From: DASXAQ01 sp036406615
Lineage (GTDB): Bacteria; Actinomycetota; UBA4738
Direction of reading: 5' to 3'
Length of the DNA stretch: 36,327 nucleotides
NCBI GenBank assembly: GCA_036406615.1
Contig: DASXAQ010000016.1
Span: forward strand, 1 to 36,327
Position 1 is the stretch's first letter; each line of letters starts with the position of its first letter. The translations under genes were made by a program, and so were the position numbers. A model generated the notes under the pieces. It was given only the letters and a program-made list of their open reading frames with translations, did not search any database and had not been told where the DNA came from. Shown one piece after another: positions 1 to 8,064 of this stretch.

Positions 1-1
1 G

Positions 2-163
2 TTCGCCGTGTCGGGCAACTGCTTCCTGATCTACGACGTGGCCACCGGCACCCCCGGCGCGGGCACGTTCTACGGAAGCCAGAAGCCATCCACCGCATGC
101 ACGGGCAACTCTGCGCTGTCGACCTCGACGACGCAGAACACGCCTTCCAAGGGCGGCTGGTAA
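2..163 (+). CDS. C-terminal fragment of a pilin-like secreted protein (5' end outside window)
   Basis: An open frame enters from the left edge and ends at TAA 161-163, giving 53 residues with no start codon in the window. The fragment is rich in Gly, Ser and Thr and has two cysteines about 30 residues apart (SGNC near the edge and TACTGN later). It ends in the polar tail SKGGW. Such a composition, with a possible disulphide loop near the C-terminus, is usual in type IV pilin or pseudopilin globular domains of Gram-positive bacteria. The diagnostic N-terminal prepilin helix is missing, so the family assignment is an inference. A strong hairpin follows 30 nt downstream, consistent with this being the last gene of its transcript. 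It could equally be another small secreted protein. Confidence 0.4.
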   Translation, partial: FAVSGNCFLIYDVATGTPGAGTFYGSQKPSTACTGNSALSTSTTQNTPSKGGW

Positions 164-193
164 ACCGGAAGACGGAACAGACGCGCGAGCGAC

Positions 194-218
194 GAGGGCG
201 GCCCGGTGGGCCGCCCTC
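194..218. terminator. Bidirectional hairpin terminator
   Basis: A perfect 11-bp inverted repeat (194-204 with 208-218) with a 3-nt loop lies between the end of the rightward pilin-like gene and the end of the leftward DHFR-like gene. It is followed on the plus strand by the T-rich stretch TGGTTCTT. The position between convergent genes and the perfect GC-rich stem fit a terminator serving both directions. Confidence 0.75.
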
Positions 219-227
219 GCTGGTTCT

Positions 228-791
228 TCACGCGGCGCGGTATCGCAGGTACACGACGCCCGAGGCGAAGCGGCGCTCTTCGATCAGGTCGAGGTCCAGC
301 CGGACCCCGTCCGGAAGCCATCGCAGCCCGCCTCCCACGACCACCGGGTGGACGAACAGGCGGTACTCGTCGACGAGCCCGGCGGCGATCGCCTGGCCGG
401 CGAGCCCCGGGCCGCCGATGCTCAGGTCGCGAGGCGAGGCCGCCTTCATGCCCCGGACTGCGTCGGGATCGAAGTCGCGCTCGATCGTGGTGCGGGCGCT
501 GGAAGGGGCGTCGAGCGTGCGCGAGTACACGACCTTGTCCGCGGCCTTCCAGATCGCCGCGTAGTCGCGCACCGCCGGCGACTCGTCGGGATCGTCGCCG
601 ATCGTCTCCCACGCCACCATGACCTCGTAGAGCCCGCGCCCGTACAGGTGCGTCCCGACCGGGCGCTCCAGGTCGTTGACGAAGGCGTGGACCTCCTCGT
701 CGGGGACCGCCCATTCGAACCCCCCCTGGGCGTCGCGGACGTAGCCGTCGAGTGACGCGATCGCGGTGTAGGTCAGCTGGGCCATGCGCAC
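228..791 (-). CDS. Dihydrofolate reductase family protein (RibD C-terminal domain)
   Basis: The 187-residue product matches the RibD_C/DHFR-like fold found in many actinobacterial 'dihydrofolate reductase family' proteins. It opens with a beta strand and the motif SLDGYV, has the mid-domain strand VVYSRTL, and a late Gly-rich nucleotide-binding segment SIGGPGLAGQ followed by the strand LFVHPVVVGGG. The family is predicted to bind NAD(P)H and reduce small heterocycles, but most members, including this one, have no proven substrate. The GTG start at 791 has GGGGAG seven nt upstream. An ATG two codons later (785) is the alternative and leaves the domain intact. It is monocistronic, ending at the shared hairpin at 194-218. 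Confidence 0.8.
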   Translation of the reverse strand: MRMAQLTYTAIASLDGYVRDAQGGFEWAVPDEEVHAFVNDLERPVGTHLYGRGLYEVMVAWETIGDDPDESPAVRDYAAIWKAADKVVYSRTLDAPSSARTTIERDFDPDAVRGMKAASPRDLSIGGPGLAGQAIAAGLVDEYRLFVHPVVVGGGLRWLPDGVRLDLDLIEERRFASGVVYLRYRAA

Positions 792-813
792 GCGGAGGCT
801 CCCCGAGGCCAGA

Positions 814-1797
814 TCACGTACGCGTATTCCCGATCCACTTCTGCAGGAACGACATCGAGATCTCCGCCACCGTCTCGTTGCTCATCGTGGGAACGGTGGA
901 GGTCAGGTACGCCTGCGCGTGCTTGTCGCCCGGGACCTGGACCAGCTCGTACGGCACCCCCGCCCGCTTGTCCGCGTCGGCCATCTCCTGCGCCTGCTGG
1001 AACGGGATGATCTCGTTTGACGAGTTCACGATCAGCATGGTCGAGTCGGTGGAGTCGACATGCGTAACCGGGGACGCCGCCGCCAGGTTCGCCTGGCACG
1101 ACGGGCCGGGACACTGCACGAAGCCGTTGATGTTCGCCGTGGCCTTCGGGATGTTCGCGGCCAGCAACGTGGTGAGGTTGGTGGCGCCCGACCACGACAC
1201 GGCCACCCGCACGCGGGCGCCGGAATCGAGCGTGCCCTCCCCCGAGGTGGCCAGCAGCAGCGCCAGGTTGCCGCCGGCCGAACCGCCCATCGCGGCAAGC
1301 TCGTCGGGATTCACGTCGTACTTCGATGCGTTGGCGCGCACCCACCGCACGGCGGACTGCGCGTCGTCGAAGGCCGCCGGCCACGGGAACTTCGGCGCCA
1401 GGCGGTAGTTGATGGAGAACGCCGCGAACCCGCGCCGGGCCAGGGCCATGCCGACGGGGTCGGTGATCCTCGAGCTGCCCGCATGCCAGCCGCCGCCGTG
1501 GATCAGCACGACGCCGGGATGCGGGCCCTGCCCCGGGGGAAGGAAGGCGTTCAGCGTCAGGGGCGTGCCGCCGGGATCGGCGTACTGCAGCCCTTTCTCC
1601 ACTTTCACACTCCCGGAGCTGGCCGGAGCGCCGGAGGGGACATCCGAGGTCGAACCGGACGAACCGGATGTCGCCGGGCTACCGGACGAGCAGGCCGCGG
1701 CCAGCACCGCCAGCACGCTCACGCCGGCGAGCAGGACGAAGCCACGTCGCCGTCGGGAGGAGGGGCGGGGTTCCTGTGGGTACACGTTCCCGTTCAT
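814..1797 (-). CDS. Secreted alpha/beta-hydrolase lipoprotein (carboxylesterase, BD-FAE/HSL-like)
   Basis: The ATG at 1797 gives a product with an Arg-rich N-terminus, a hydrophobic stretch and a lipobox-like LAAACSS near residue 35, followed by a Ser/Gly/Pro linker, so it is probably a lipid-anchored extracellular protein. The catalytic domain has the oxyanion motif HGGGWH, the nucleophile elbow GGSAGGN, and a final His in GDKHAQAY. The acid position reads NSSNEIIP, where relatives normally have Asp before I(V)P, so Glu may serve instead; this is inference. The family hydrolyses short-chain or feruloyl esters. An upstream in-frame start at 1875 would add 26 residues before the signal peptide and is less likely. 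No operon partner is evident. Confidence 0.82.
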   Translation of the reverse strand: MNGNVYPQEPRPSSRRRRGFVLLAGVSVLAVLAAACSSGSPATSGSSGSTSDVPSGAPASSGSVKVEKGLQYADPGGTPLTLNAFLPPGQGPHPGVVLIHGGGWHAGSSRITDPVGMALARRGFAAFSINYRLAPKFPWPAAFDDAQSAVRWVRANASKYDVNPDELAAMGGSAGGNLALLLATSGEGTLDSGARVRVAVSWSGATNLTTLLAANIPKATANINGFVQCPGPSCQANLAAASPVTHVDSTDSTMLIVNSSNEIIPFQQAQEMADADKRAGVPYELVQVPGDKHAQAYLTSTVPTMSNETVAEISMSFLQKWIGNTRT

Positions 1798-1946
1798 GCG
1801 CTCAGTAGTACCCCCAGGGCCGCGCTTCCAGACGGAGCGCGCGGAACCTCTGCGCGAACTCCACACGATGGCCATCAGTGGTGTATCGACCGGGAGGGCT
1901 ACCCCCAGAAGCCCGGTGGACTGCCCGGCGCCGTCGTGGTGTCATG

Positions 1947-1972
1947 GAGGGGCAACATTGAGGGGCAACATT
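1947..1972 (+). repeat. Tandem 13-bp direct repeat upstream of the zinc-finger gene
   Basis: The unit GAGGGGCAACATT occurs twice without mismatch, at 1947-1959 and 1960-1972, ending 20 nt before the ATG of the small Cys-rich protein. Its position fits a promoter or operator element. No protein is known to bind it from sequence alone. Confidence 0.6.
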
Positions 1973-1992
1973 CGCCCCGAGCGGGGAGCCAC

Positions 1993-2244
1993 ATGAGCGA
2001 CAACGACACCGCGATGATCGAGCACGACTGCGGATCGTTGCGCGAGTGCGCGTGGTGCGGGGACCTGACCGCCTGTCGTGGCCAGCGCCGTCCCACGTGC
2101 GAGGCCTGTGCCGGCGTGAAGAGGACCGGCCGTGCGCCCGCGGGCCGCGTCTGCCTCGAGCCCGGCTGCGAAACCGTGCTGTCGGTCTACAACAGCAGGC
2201 CTCGCTGTTCACTCCACATCCGCATGGCTGCCGGCGCCGCGTAG
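1993..2244 (+). CDS. Small Cys-rich zinc-binding protein
   Basis: An 83-residue protein starts at ATG 1993, with GGGGAG six nt upstream. It contains CAWC and CEAC pairs, then a second cluster, CLEPGC and CSLH, around a conserved-looking YNSRPRC loop. This pattern suggests two treble-clef or ribbon zinc sites, with eight potential ligands in 83 residues. I recognise the C-terminal CxEPGCxTxLSxYN-type segment as recurring in small actinobacterial proteins of unknown function. No enzymatic residues are visible. A nucleic-acid or protein-binding regulatory role is plausible but unproven. The next gene starts 33 nt downstream on the same strand, so they may be co-transcribed. Confidence 0.72.
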   Translation: MSDNDTAMIEHDCGSLRECAWCGDLTACRGQRRPTCEACAGVKRTGRAPAGRVCLEPGCETVLSVYNSRPRCSLHIRMAAGAA

Positions 2245-2277
2245 GCCCACCGGCCATCGACCTGAGAGGACCATCGC

Positions 2278-3024
2278 GTGGCCCAGCAGATGCTCAACGA
2301 GCGCACGTTCGCGCCCCAGGCGGTCAGGGAGCTCGGTGGCGGCCCCCAGGCGGCGCGCCGCATGACGGTGATGGGCACGGTGGGCAAGAGCTTCGTGCTG
2401 TTCGTGCTCACCTGCGCCTTCGCCGTGATCGGCTGGGATCACGCCGCCCGGGTCATCAAGGCCACGTCGGGTCCGTCGTGGCTGCTCGGCTACTTCCTGT
2501 TGATCGCGCTGTCGTTCCTGGCCATCGCACGGCCGCGCCTGGCGCCGATCGGCGGGCTCGTCTACGCGGTGCTGATGGGCCTGTGGGTGGGCGGCATCTC
2601 GCGCGTGTACGAGAGCGCGTACGACGGGATCGTCGCGCAGGCGCTGCTCGCGACGATGGCGACGGTGCTGGTCTGTCTGGTGCTCTACGCGTTCGGCGTC
2701 GTGAAGGTGACGCGCCGCTTCGCCCTGGTCGTCGTCGGGGCGACCTGCGGGATCGGCCTGATGTACCTGACCGCGTGGATCCTCACGCTCTTCGGCACGA
2801 CCCTCGCGTTCTGGGCGTCCCCGACGCCCGCCGGCATCGCGATCAGCGTGGCCATCTGCATCGTGGCCGCGCTCAACCTGTTCATCGACTTCGCGGTCGT
2901 CGACGCCGGCGTGGAGGCAGGCGCGCCCGCGTTCATGGGGTGGTACTCGGCTTGGGGACTGCTGGCCACCGTCGTCTGGCTGTACCTGGAGGTCCTGTAC
3001 CTGCTGGCCCGGCTGCAACGCTGA
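2278..3024 (+). CDS. Bax inhibitor-1/YccA family membrane protein
   Basis: The 248-residue protein has a soluble N-terminus of about 35 residues and then seven hydrophobic segments, the last running to a short basic end (LARLQR). The family-typical features are the first helix after MTVMGTVGKSF, the loop GISRVYES, the segment FGVVKVTRRF, and the late acidic helix LNLFIDFAVVDAGVE. Bacterial YccA-type proteins are inner-membrane proteins linked to calcium leak or modulation of FtsH; no role is proven for actinobacterial members. The start is a GTG with GAGAGGA upstream. It lies 33 nt after the zinc-finger gene. Confidence 0.88.
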   Translation: MAQQMLNERTFAPQAVRELGGGPQAARRMTVMGTVGKSFVLFVLTCAFAVIGWDHAARVIKATSGPSWLLGYFLLIALSFLAIARPRLAPIGGLVYAVLMGLWVGGISRVYESAYDGIVAQALLATMATVLVCLVLYAFGVVKVTRRFALVVVGATCGIGLMYLTAWILTLFGTTLAFWASPTPAGIAISVAICIVAALNLFIDFAVVDAGVEAGAPAFMGWYSAWGLLATVVWLYLEVLYLLARLQR

Positions 3025-3056
3025 GCTCGAAGCCCTCCGCTGCGCCCGAGTTCGGA

Positions 3057-3383
3057 TCAGGTCCGCCGGCGACGCCTTCGCCGGCGAAGCGCCACGAGCC
3101 CCGCGACCGCGCCCACCACGCCGGCGATCGCGCCGGGCGACAGCACGCGGCGGCGGGTCGTCGCCGCCTCGGCTTTCAGCCGGTCGACGGCATCGACCAA
3201 CCCGGCGCGCTCCTGCTCCAGGTCGCGAACGATCTCCTGGACCGGACGCGGCGGAACGCGATTCTTTCCGGCCGACCCTTCCTGCGGTTTGGTGCGATCA
3301 GGCTCCGGCACCGTCGCCTCCATCCGTTGTCGCGCGAGCGGCGGGAGAAGGTGGCGCGGAGCCGGGGACGTCTGGCGCGGCAC
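3057..3383 (-). CDS. DUF3618-like small membrane protein with C-terminal poly-arginine tail
   Basis: The product has a coiled-coil-like segment (IVRDLEQERAGLVDAVDRL), one transmembrane helix (AIAGVVGAVAGLVAL) and an extreme basic end of eight consecutive arginines then Thr. This arrangement matches DUF3618-like proteins that often accompany actinobacterial holin-like genes. Two starts are possible: GTG 3383, with GAGGGGG nine nt upstream, overlaps the preceding gene by 86 nt; ATG 3323 has little Shine-Dalgarno sequence and overlaps by 26 nt. Either way, translation is probably coupled to the holin-like gene. The function is unknown; the tail would anchor on the cytoplasmic face. Confidence 0.65.
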   Translation of the reverse strand: MPRQTSPAPRHLLPPLARQRMEATVPEPDRTKPQEGSAGKNRVPPRPVQEIVRDLEQERAGLVDAVDRLKAEAATTRRRVLSPGAIAGVVGAVAGLVALRRRRRRRRT

Positions 3384-3777
3384 CCAGCATGGCCCCCTCG
3401 TCCTGCCGCTTTCCCAGGGCGGCCCCCGTGAGGCGCGCCTGCTCGCGCGCGACGGGCGCGCCCTTCACGTGCTGGAAGCGGTTCCGTGAGACGAGGCCGA
3501 GCACGGCTGCGATCAGCAGGTAAAGCACCAGCACAATGAGGACGGACAGCCACAGCGGGAGCACGATCGCGAGCGCGACGACGAACAGGGTGGTCAGCAG
3601 CGCGAACGCGAAGAACAGGACGAACGCCGCGGCGACTGCCACCCCCGCACCCGCTGCCGCGTTCTTGCCCGAGGCCCCCATCTCGGTGCGGAACAGCTCG
3701 GCCTGCAGGCGCATCACCGCCGACGCGCGGGCGGTGACCTCGCGGATCGCTCCTCGGATTCCGGTCCCCGTCGCCAT
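3298..3777 (-). CDS. Phage-holin-family (DUF1469-like) membrane protein
   Basis: The 159-residue protein begins with an amphipathic helix carrying the family-like segment LQAELFRTEM. Two long transmembrane helices follow (about residues 42-67 and 75-98), then a cytoplasmic, low-complexity Ala/Pro/Gly tail. Chromosomal actinobacterial members are called 'phage holin family' but there is no prophage here, so a housekeeping envelope role is more likely. The ATG at 3777 follows a TAGGGT box by 6 nt and lacks a clear ribosome-binding site, suggesting a leaderless mRNA. The downstream DUF3618-like gene overlaps its 3' end. Confidence 0.8.
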   Translation of the reverse strand: MATGTGIRGAIREVTARASAVMRLQAELFRTEMGASGKNAAAGAGVAVAAAFVLFFAFALLTTLFVVALAIVLPLWLSVLIVLVLYLLIAAVLGLVSRNRFQHVKGAPVAREQARLTGAALGKRQDEGAMLGAAPDVPGSAPPSPAARATTDGGDGAGA

Positions 3778-3783
3778 GCTCGA

Positions 3784-3789
3784 ACCCTA
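3784..3789 (-). promoter_or_regulatory. -10 box (TAGGGT) of the holin-like gene, leaderless type
   Basis: On the minus strand TAGGGT ends 6 nt before the ATG at 3777, so transcription would begin at or next to the start codon. No Shine-Dalgarno sequence intervenes. The 240 nt between here and the tRNA hold no credible gene. Confidence 0.45.
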
Positions 3790-4017
3790 GCACCGGGGCC
3801 TCGACGCGCATCCGGCGCATGGGAGTCGGCGCAGGAGGTGACACCGTCGGGCGAAGAAGGACAGCCGGCACGCCCGATGAGGTCGTGGCATTGCCCGGCG
3901 CGGTCGGGTACGCGCGCTCCAGCCCCGTGACCCCGACGTTTCAAGCCGAGGCCCGCGGGAGACTACCTTGCCGACTGATACGGGCTGCTTTCGAGATATC
4001 GAGGGTGCGCGAGTGGT

Positions 4018-4105
<88 letters not shown>

Positions 4106-4169
4106 GGTGTTCGGGGATGGTAGCAGGAACGCCATATCCGCCGGACCCGGGCGCCGATCACCCCCTGGC

Positions 4170-4175
4170 TATAAT
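4170..4175 (+). promoter_or_regulatory. -10 box (TATAAT) of the fhaA-pknB operon
   Basis: A perfect TATAAT lies in an otherwise GC-rich 116-nt spacer between the tRNA and the fhaA start at 4222. A TG dinucleotide sits two bases upstream (one more than in a strict extended -10). No good -35 hexamer is visible at 16-18 nt. The predicted start near 4182 leaves a leader of about 40 nt. Confidence 0.6.
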
Positions 4176-4221
4176 CGAACGATCCCGTTCCCCTGTTTTC
4201 GCTGCTAGACAACCCGACACC

Positions 4222-4941
4222 GTGGGCATCCTGAGCGATTTCGAGCGCCGCCTCGAGGGCGTGATCGAGGGGATCTTCGCGAAGGCCTTTCGCACCGGTC
4301 TTCATCCCGTCGAGCTGGCGACGCGCATCCTGCGTGAGATGGAAGCGGGCAAGACCGTCGGCGTGCGCAACGTCTGGGTCCCCAACCACTTCGTGTTCCA
4401 CATCTCGCCGGAGGACGCGGATCGGTTCGCGCAGACGGAGCAGGCGCTGCGCCGCGAGCTCGAGCAGGTCGTCCGCGACGGGGCACGCGAGCGCGGCTGG
4501 GGCCTGGTGGGACCGGCGAGCGTCGAGTTCGAAACCGATCCGGAGCGCAAGCAGGGTGCCTTCGACTGCGAGGCCACGCTCGTGGAGGGACCCGGCGGCA
4601 CCCCGGCGCCGGATGAGGCCCCCGCAGGCGGGGGGGCCGCGGACGACGGGCGGGCCGCGGAGCTGGTGCGGGTGGACGCGTCCGGCGCAGGCCGTCCCGT
4701 GGAGCTCAGCAAGGCGCGCACGGTCATCGGCCGCCTCCCGGAGTCCGACGTCGTGGTGGACGATCCCGGCGCGAGCCGGCGCCACGCGGAGGTACGCCGC
4801 GAGCACGGCGAGTTCGTCGTGGCCGACCTCGGCTCCACGAACGGCACGATGGTCAATGAATCCCCCGTCGGGGAACACGTCCTGCAGGACGGTGACCGCA
4901 TCACGATCGGCAAGACCGTCCTGGAGTTCCGGAGGCGGTAG
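4222..4941 (+). CDS. fhaA: FhaA: DUF3662 and FHA domain phosphothreonine-binding protein
   Basis: The GTG at 4222 is chosen because the product then begins MGILSDFERRLEG, the characteristic start of FhaA. Residues 1 to about 115 form the DUF3662 domain. A Gly/Ala/Pro linker follows, then an FHA domain from about residue 160 with IGR, the SRRHAEV loop and the GSTNGT signature. FhaA binds phosphothreonine on PknB substrates and partners (MviN/MurJ and kinase linkers in mycobacteria) to restrain peptidoglycan synthesis at the septum and pole. At 239 residues it is much shorter than the 527-residue M. tuberculosis protein because the linker is short. It heads the operon; fhaB starts 2 nt after its stop. 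Confidence 0.93.
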   Translation: MGILSDFERRLEGVIEGIFAKAFRTGLHPVELATRILREMEAGKTVGVRNVWVPNHFVFHISPEDADRFAQTEQALRRELEQVVRDGARERGWGLVGPASVEFETDPERKQGAFDCEATLVEGPGGTPAPDEAPAGGGAADDGRAAELVRVDASGAGRPVELSKARTVIGRLPESDVVVDDPGASRRHAEVRREHGEFVVADLGSTNGTMVNESPVGEHVLQDGDRITIGKTVLEFRRR

Positions 4942-4943
4942 CC

Positions 4944-5411
4944 GTGGCGCCGTTCGCGCTGGACGTCTTGAAGATCGCGTTCCTCGTGCTGCTGTACCTG
5001 TTCGTGTACCGGGCCGTGCGCGCCGTGGTCCTGGACGTGCGCGGGGATTCGGGCAAGCGTCGGCGATCCGCGACCGCTCCGGCGCACCCGATCGCCGACC
5101 CGAACGGCGCCGGCGGATCCGGCAAGCCGCCGCGCACGATCGTGCTGGCGGGAGCGAGGAGCAAGGCGGCGATCCCGCTGGAGGCGACGGTGCAGGTCGG
5201 CCGCGCGGAGGGATGCGGGGTCCGCGTGGACGACACGTACGTTTCGCAGTTCCACGCGCGCATCTTCCAGCGAGACGGGGGGTGGTTCGTCGAGGACCTC
5301 GGCTCGACCAACGGCACGTTCCTGAACGAACGCAAGGTCACGTCGCCGTCGAAGCTGCATGCGGGCGACCAGGTCCGCGTCGGCCGCACGGTGTTGGAGC
5401 TCCGGCCGTGA
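4944..5411 (+). CDS. fhaB: FhaB/FipA: membrane-anchored FHA domain protein
   Basis: The 155-residue product has one N-terminal transmembrane helix (about residues 9-25), a short basic and Pro/Gly linker, and a C-terminal FHA domain. The domain has VGRAEG, the phosphate-binding SQFHARI loop and GSTNGTFLNE. The length equals that of mycobacterial FhaB, which is phosphorylated by the operon kinases and links FtsZ/FtsQ or CrgA to phosphothreonine signalling. It starts at GTG 4944 just after fhaA, and its stop TGA overlaps the GTG of pstP (GTGA), which predicts translational coupling. Confidence 0.93.
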   Translation: MAPFALDVLKIAFLVLLYLFVYRAVRAVVLDVRGDSGKRRRSATAPAHPIADPNGAGGSGKPPRTIVLAGARSKAAIPLEATVQVGRAEGCGVRVDDTYVSQFHARIFQRDGGWFVEDLGSTNGTFLNERKVTSPSKLHAGDQVRVGRTVLELRP

Positions 5412-6727
5412 GGATCCGCGTCGGCGCTCGCAGCGAGGTCGGCCCGGTCCGCCGGCGCAACGAGGACGCGTACCTGGTCCGCAAGCCGGTCTTCGCGGTG
5501 GCCGACGGCATGGGCGGGCATCGCGGCGGTAACGTCGCGTCCTCGCTCGCCCTGGAGGTCGTCGAACGCGCGGGGCCGGACGCGGACCTGCGCGAGTCGA
5601 TCGACCGCGCGAACCGCGAGGTGCTCCGCCGCGGCGAGAGCGACCGTGAACTGGCGGGGATGGGCACGACACTGACCGCGGTGCGCGCGCTCGAGGATGC
5701 CGTGCTTCTGGTCCACGTCGGCGACTCGCGTGCCTACCTGCAGCGCGAGGGCCAGCTGCGCCGGCTCACCGAGGACCACACGCTCGTCCAGCAGTGGGTG
5801 AACGACGGACGGCTCGACGCGCAGGAGGCCGAACACCACCCGCAGCGCAACATCCTGACCCGCGTGCTTGGCGTCGAGGAACCGCTTCCGGTCGACGAGA
5901 CCACCGTGCACCTGCGAACGGGCGACCGGATCCTGCTGTGCACCGACGGGCTGACCGGCATGGTCGACGAGGCGCGCATCAGCGGGGTCCTCGCGCAGGA
6001 ACCCGACACGCAGGCCGCGTGCGACGCGCTGGTGCGCATGGCGATCGAAGCCGGCGGCGACGACAACGTGACGGTGGTGCTGCTCGACGTCGAGGACGTG
6101 GAGGCGGACGGCGTCGTCGGCGACGGGGCCGCGGCGGCGGGCGGCGCGCTCGCCGAGGGCGGCACCGCGGCGTCGGCGGTCGCCGAGGGGACCAAGCTCG
6201 AGGAGCCATCGACGGACGAGGGCGACGCACGGTCCGCCGTCGAACGAGCCGAGGCCCGTGTCGGCGGATCGATCCGCACGCCGACGCCGAAGCCGAAGCA
6301 ACGCCGGCCCTTCCCCTGGCGTCGCGTGGCCATCTGGGCCGCTGCGGTCGTGGTGGTCCTGGTCGCCGTGTTCGTCGCGGGACGCGCCTACCTGGACCGG
6401 CAGTGGTACGTGGGCGACAGCGACGGGGTCGTGGCCGTGTACCGCGGGATCCCGGCCAGGCCGCTCGGACTGTCGCTGTCGCACGTGAGCGTGCGCACGG
6501 ACATCCCGACGGCGAAGGCCGAACGGCTCCAGCCGTGGAGCGGCCTGAGCGGCGGCATCACCGCCGACAGCCAACAGAGTGCGCTGAACCTGGTCGCCCA
6601 GATCCGCAGCGACATCGCGTCGACGGGCGTGACGACGCCCACGACGTCGCCCTCGCCGTCCCCCGGCGCCCGCCCCTCGTCCTCGGGGCCGGGGCTGCCG
6701 CTGCCGTCTCCGTCCGGGGCGGGCTGA
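5408..6727 (+). CDS. pstP: PstP: PP2C-type Ser/Thr phosphatase, membrane anchored
   Basis: The catalytic PP2C domain (residues 1 to about 235) shows RRRNED, the metal-binding VADGMGGH, the GMGTTL strand, VGDSRAYL, the LTEDHTLV segment, CTDGLTG and the closing GGDDNVTVV. All metal ligands appear intact. A long Ala/Gly/Glu linker leads to one transmembrane helix (about residues 307-327). A 110-residue extracellular part follows, ending in a Thr/Ser/Pro-rich tail. PstP reverses PknA/PknB phosphorylation and acts on FHA and cell-wall proteins. The start GTG 5408 overlaps the fhaB stop by 4 nt, and its own stop shares a base with the rodA ATG (TGATG). Confidence 0.95.
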   Translation: MRIRVGARSEVGPVRRRNEDAYLVRKPVFAVADGMGGHRGGNVASSLALEVVERAGPDADLRESIDRANREVLRRGESDRELAGMGTTLTAVRALEDAVLLVHVGDSRAYLQREGQLRRLTEDHTLVQQWVNDGRLDAQEAEHHPQRNILTRVLGVEEPLPVDETTVHLRTGDRILLCTDGLTGMVDEARISGVLAQEPDTQAACDALVRMAIEAGGDDNVTVVLLDVEDVEADGVVGDGAAAAGGALAEGGTAASAVAEGTKLEEPSTDEGDARSAVERAEARVGGSIRTPTPKPKQRRPFPWRRVAIWAAAVVVVLVAVFVAGRAYLDRQWYVGDSDGVVAVYRGIPARPLGLSLSHVSVRTDIPTAKAERLQPWSGLSGGITADSQQSALNLVAQIRSDIASTGVTTPTTSPSPSPGARPSSSGPGLPLPSPSGAG

Positions 6728-8064
6728 TGCAGCGCGTCGAGCCCGAACCGAGCCGGATCGGCACGGTCGCGGCCGTGACGCTCGTCGTCCTGGCGATCCT
6801 GGTGTCGGTCGGCGCCTACGTGTTGGTGGTGCTGGGGGAGACGGGCCGCACGCCCGAGGGGGTCGCCGGGTTCGTCGCGGCGTTCGGCCTGGCATACGTC
6901 GGCGCCTACCTGGTCGTCCGGCGCGTCGCGCCGGGCGCCGACCCGGTGTTCCTCCCGTGCGCAGCGGCGCTGGCGGGGCTCGGGTACGCCCTGGTCTACC
7001 GCCTCGATCCGGACCTGGCCGACAACCAGTTCTACTGGCTGATGCTCGGGCTCGGGTTGTTCTGCCTGACCCTCGTCCTGGTGCGCGATCATCGTTCGCT
7101 GGAGCCGTACGGCTACACGATCGGCCTGATCGGCATCGGCTTCCTGCTGCTGCCGATCGTCCCGGGGCTCGGCCTGACCATCAACGGCGCGCGCCTGTGG
7201 ATCCACCTGGGCAGCATCACGTTCCAGCCGGCGGAGGTGGCGAAGGTGCTGATCGTCATCTCGCTGGCCAGCTACCTGAGCGCGAAGAAGGACCTGCTGG
7301 CCAGCGCCACCCGGCGCGTGGGGCCGCTGCGGCTGCCGGAGCCGCGCTACCTGGGCCCGCTGCTGCTCGCGTGGTTCGCCTCGTTGGGGGTGCTGTTCGT
7401 CGAGAACGACCTGGGATCGTCGCTGCTGTTCTTCGGCGTCTTCGTCGTGATGCTGTGGGTGGCCACCGGGCGCGGGATCTACCTGGCGTTCGGCGTGTTG
7501 CTGTTCGTCGCGGGCGCCGCGCTCGGCTATGCGCTGATCCCCCACGTTCAGGACCGTGTGACGATTTGGCTGCATGCATTGCAGCCCAAGTACATCCACG
7601 ACCTCGGATACCAGCTGGCGCAGTCCGAGTTCGCGATGGCCACCGGCGGAATCGTCGGCACGGGCCTCGGCCGCGGCCATCCCGGCCTGATCCCGTACGC
7701 GGCGACGGACTTCATCTACGGCGCCGCCGGCGAGGAGCTCGGCCTGCTCGGGGTGACGGCGATGCTGCTCGTGTACGTGATCGTGGTCGGGCGTGGCCTC
7801 AAGGCCGCCGTCGTGCGGCAGGACCCGTTCAGCAAGCTGCTGGCCGTGGGCCTGTCCACGGTGATCGCGCTGCAGACGTTCGTGATCGTCGGCGGCGTGA
7901 CCCGTCTGATCCCGCTCACCGGCATCACGCTGCCGTTCGTCTCCTACGGCGGCTCGAGCCTGGTGACGAACTTCGTGCTGGTGGCGCTGCTCGTCCGCGT
8001 CTCCGCCCGAGACCGCGCGTCCCCGGCGCGCCCGCGCCTGCCGAAAGAGGCCGAGGCGCGATGA
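6727..8064 (+). CDS. rodA: RodA/FtsW/SpoVE (SEDS) peptidoglycan glycosyltransferase
   Basis: The 445-residue polytopic protein has about 12 transmembrane segments and the SEDS family signatures. These are NGARLWI, FQPAEVAKV, the VFVENDLGSSLLF region, TGGIVGTGLGRG, DFIYGAAGEELG and the C-terminal LPFVSYGGSS. SEDS proteins polymerise lipid II into glycan strands and need a class B PBP partner, here encoded immediately downstream. Gene order assigns it to the elongation-type RodA rather than FtsW. The stop overlaps the pbpA start (ATGA), so synthesis of the pair is probably coupled. The C-terminus is a short basic cytoplasmic tail. Confidence 0.94.
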   Translation: MQRVEPEPSRIGTVAAVTLVVLAILVSVGAYVLVVLGETGRTPEGVAGFVAAFGLAYVGAYLVVRRVAPGADPVFLPCAAALAGLGYALVYRLDPDLADNQFYWLMLGLGLFCLTLVLVRDHRSLEPYGYTIGLIGIGFLLLPIVPGLGLTINGARLWIHLGSITFQPAEVAKVLIVISLASYLSAKKDLLASATRRVGPLRLPEPRYLGPLLLAWFASLGVLFVENDLGSSLLFFGVFVVMLWVATGRGIYLAFGVLLFVAGAALGYALIPHVQDRVTIWLHALQPKYIHDLGYQLAQSEFAMATGGIVGTGLGRGHPGLIPYAATDFIYGAAGEELGLLGVTAMLLVYVIVVGRGLKAAVVRQDPFSKLLAVGLSTVIALQTFVIVGGVTRLIPLTGITLPFVSYGGSSLVTNFVLVALLVRVSARDRASPARPRLPKEAEAR

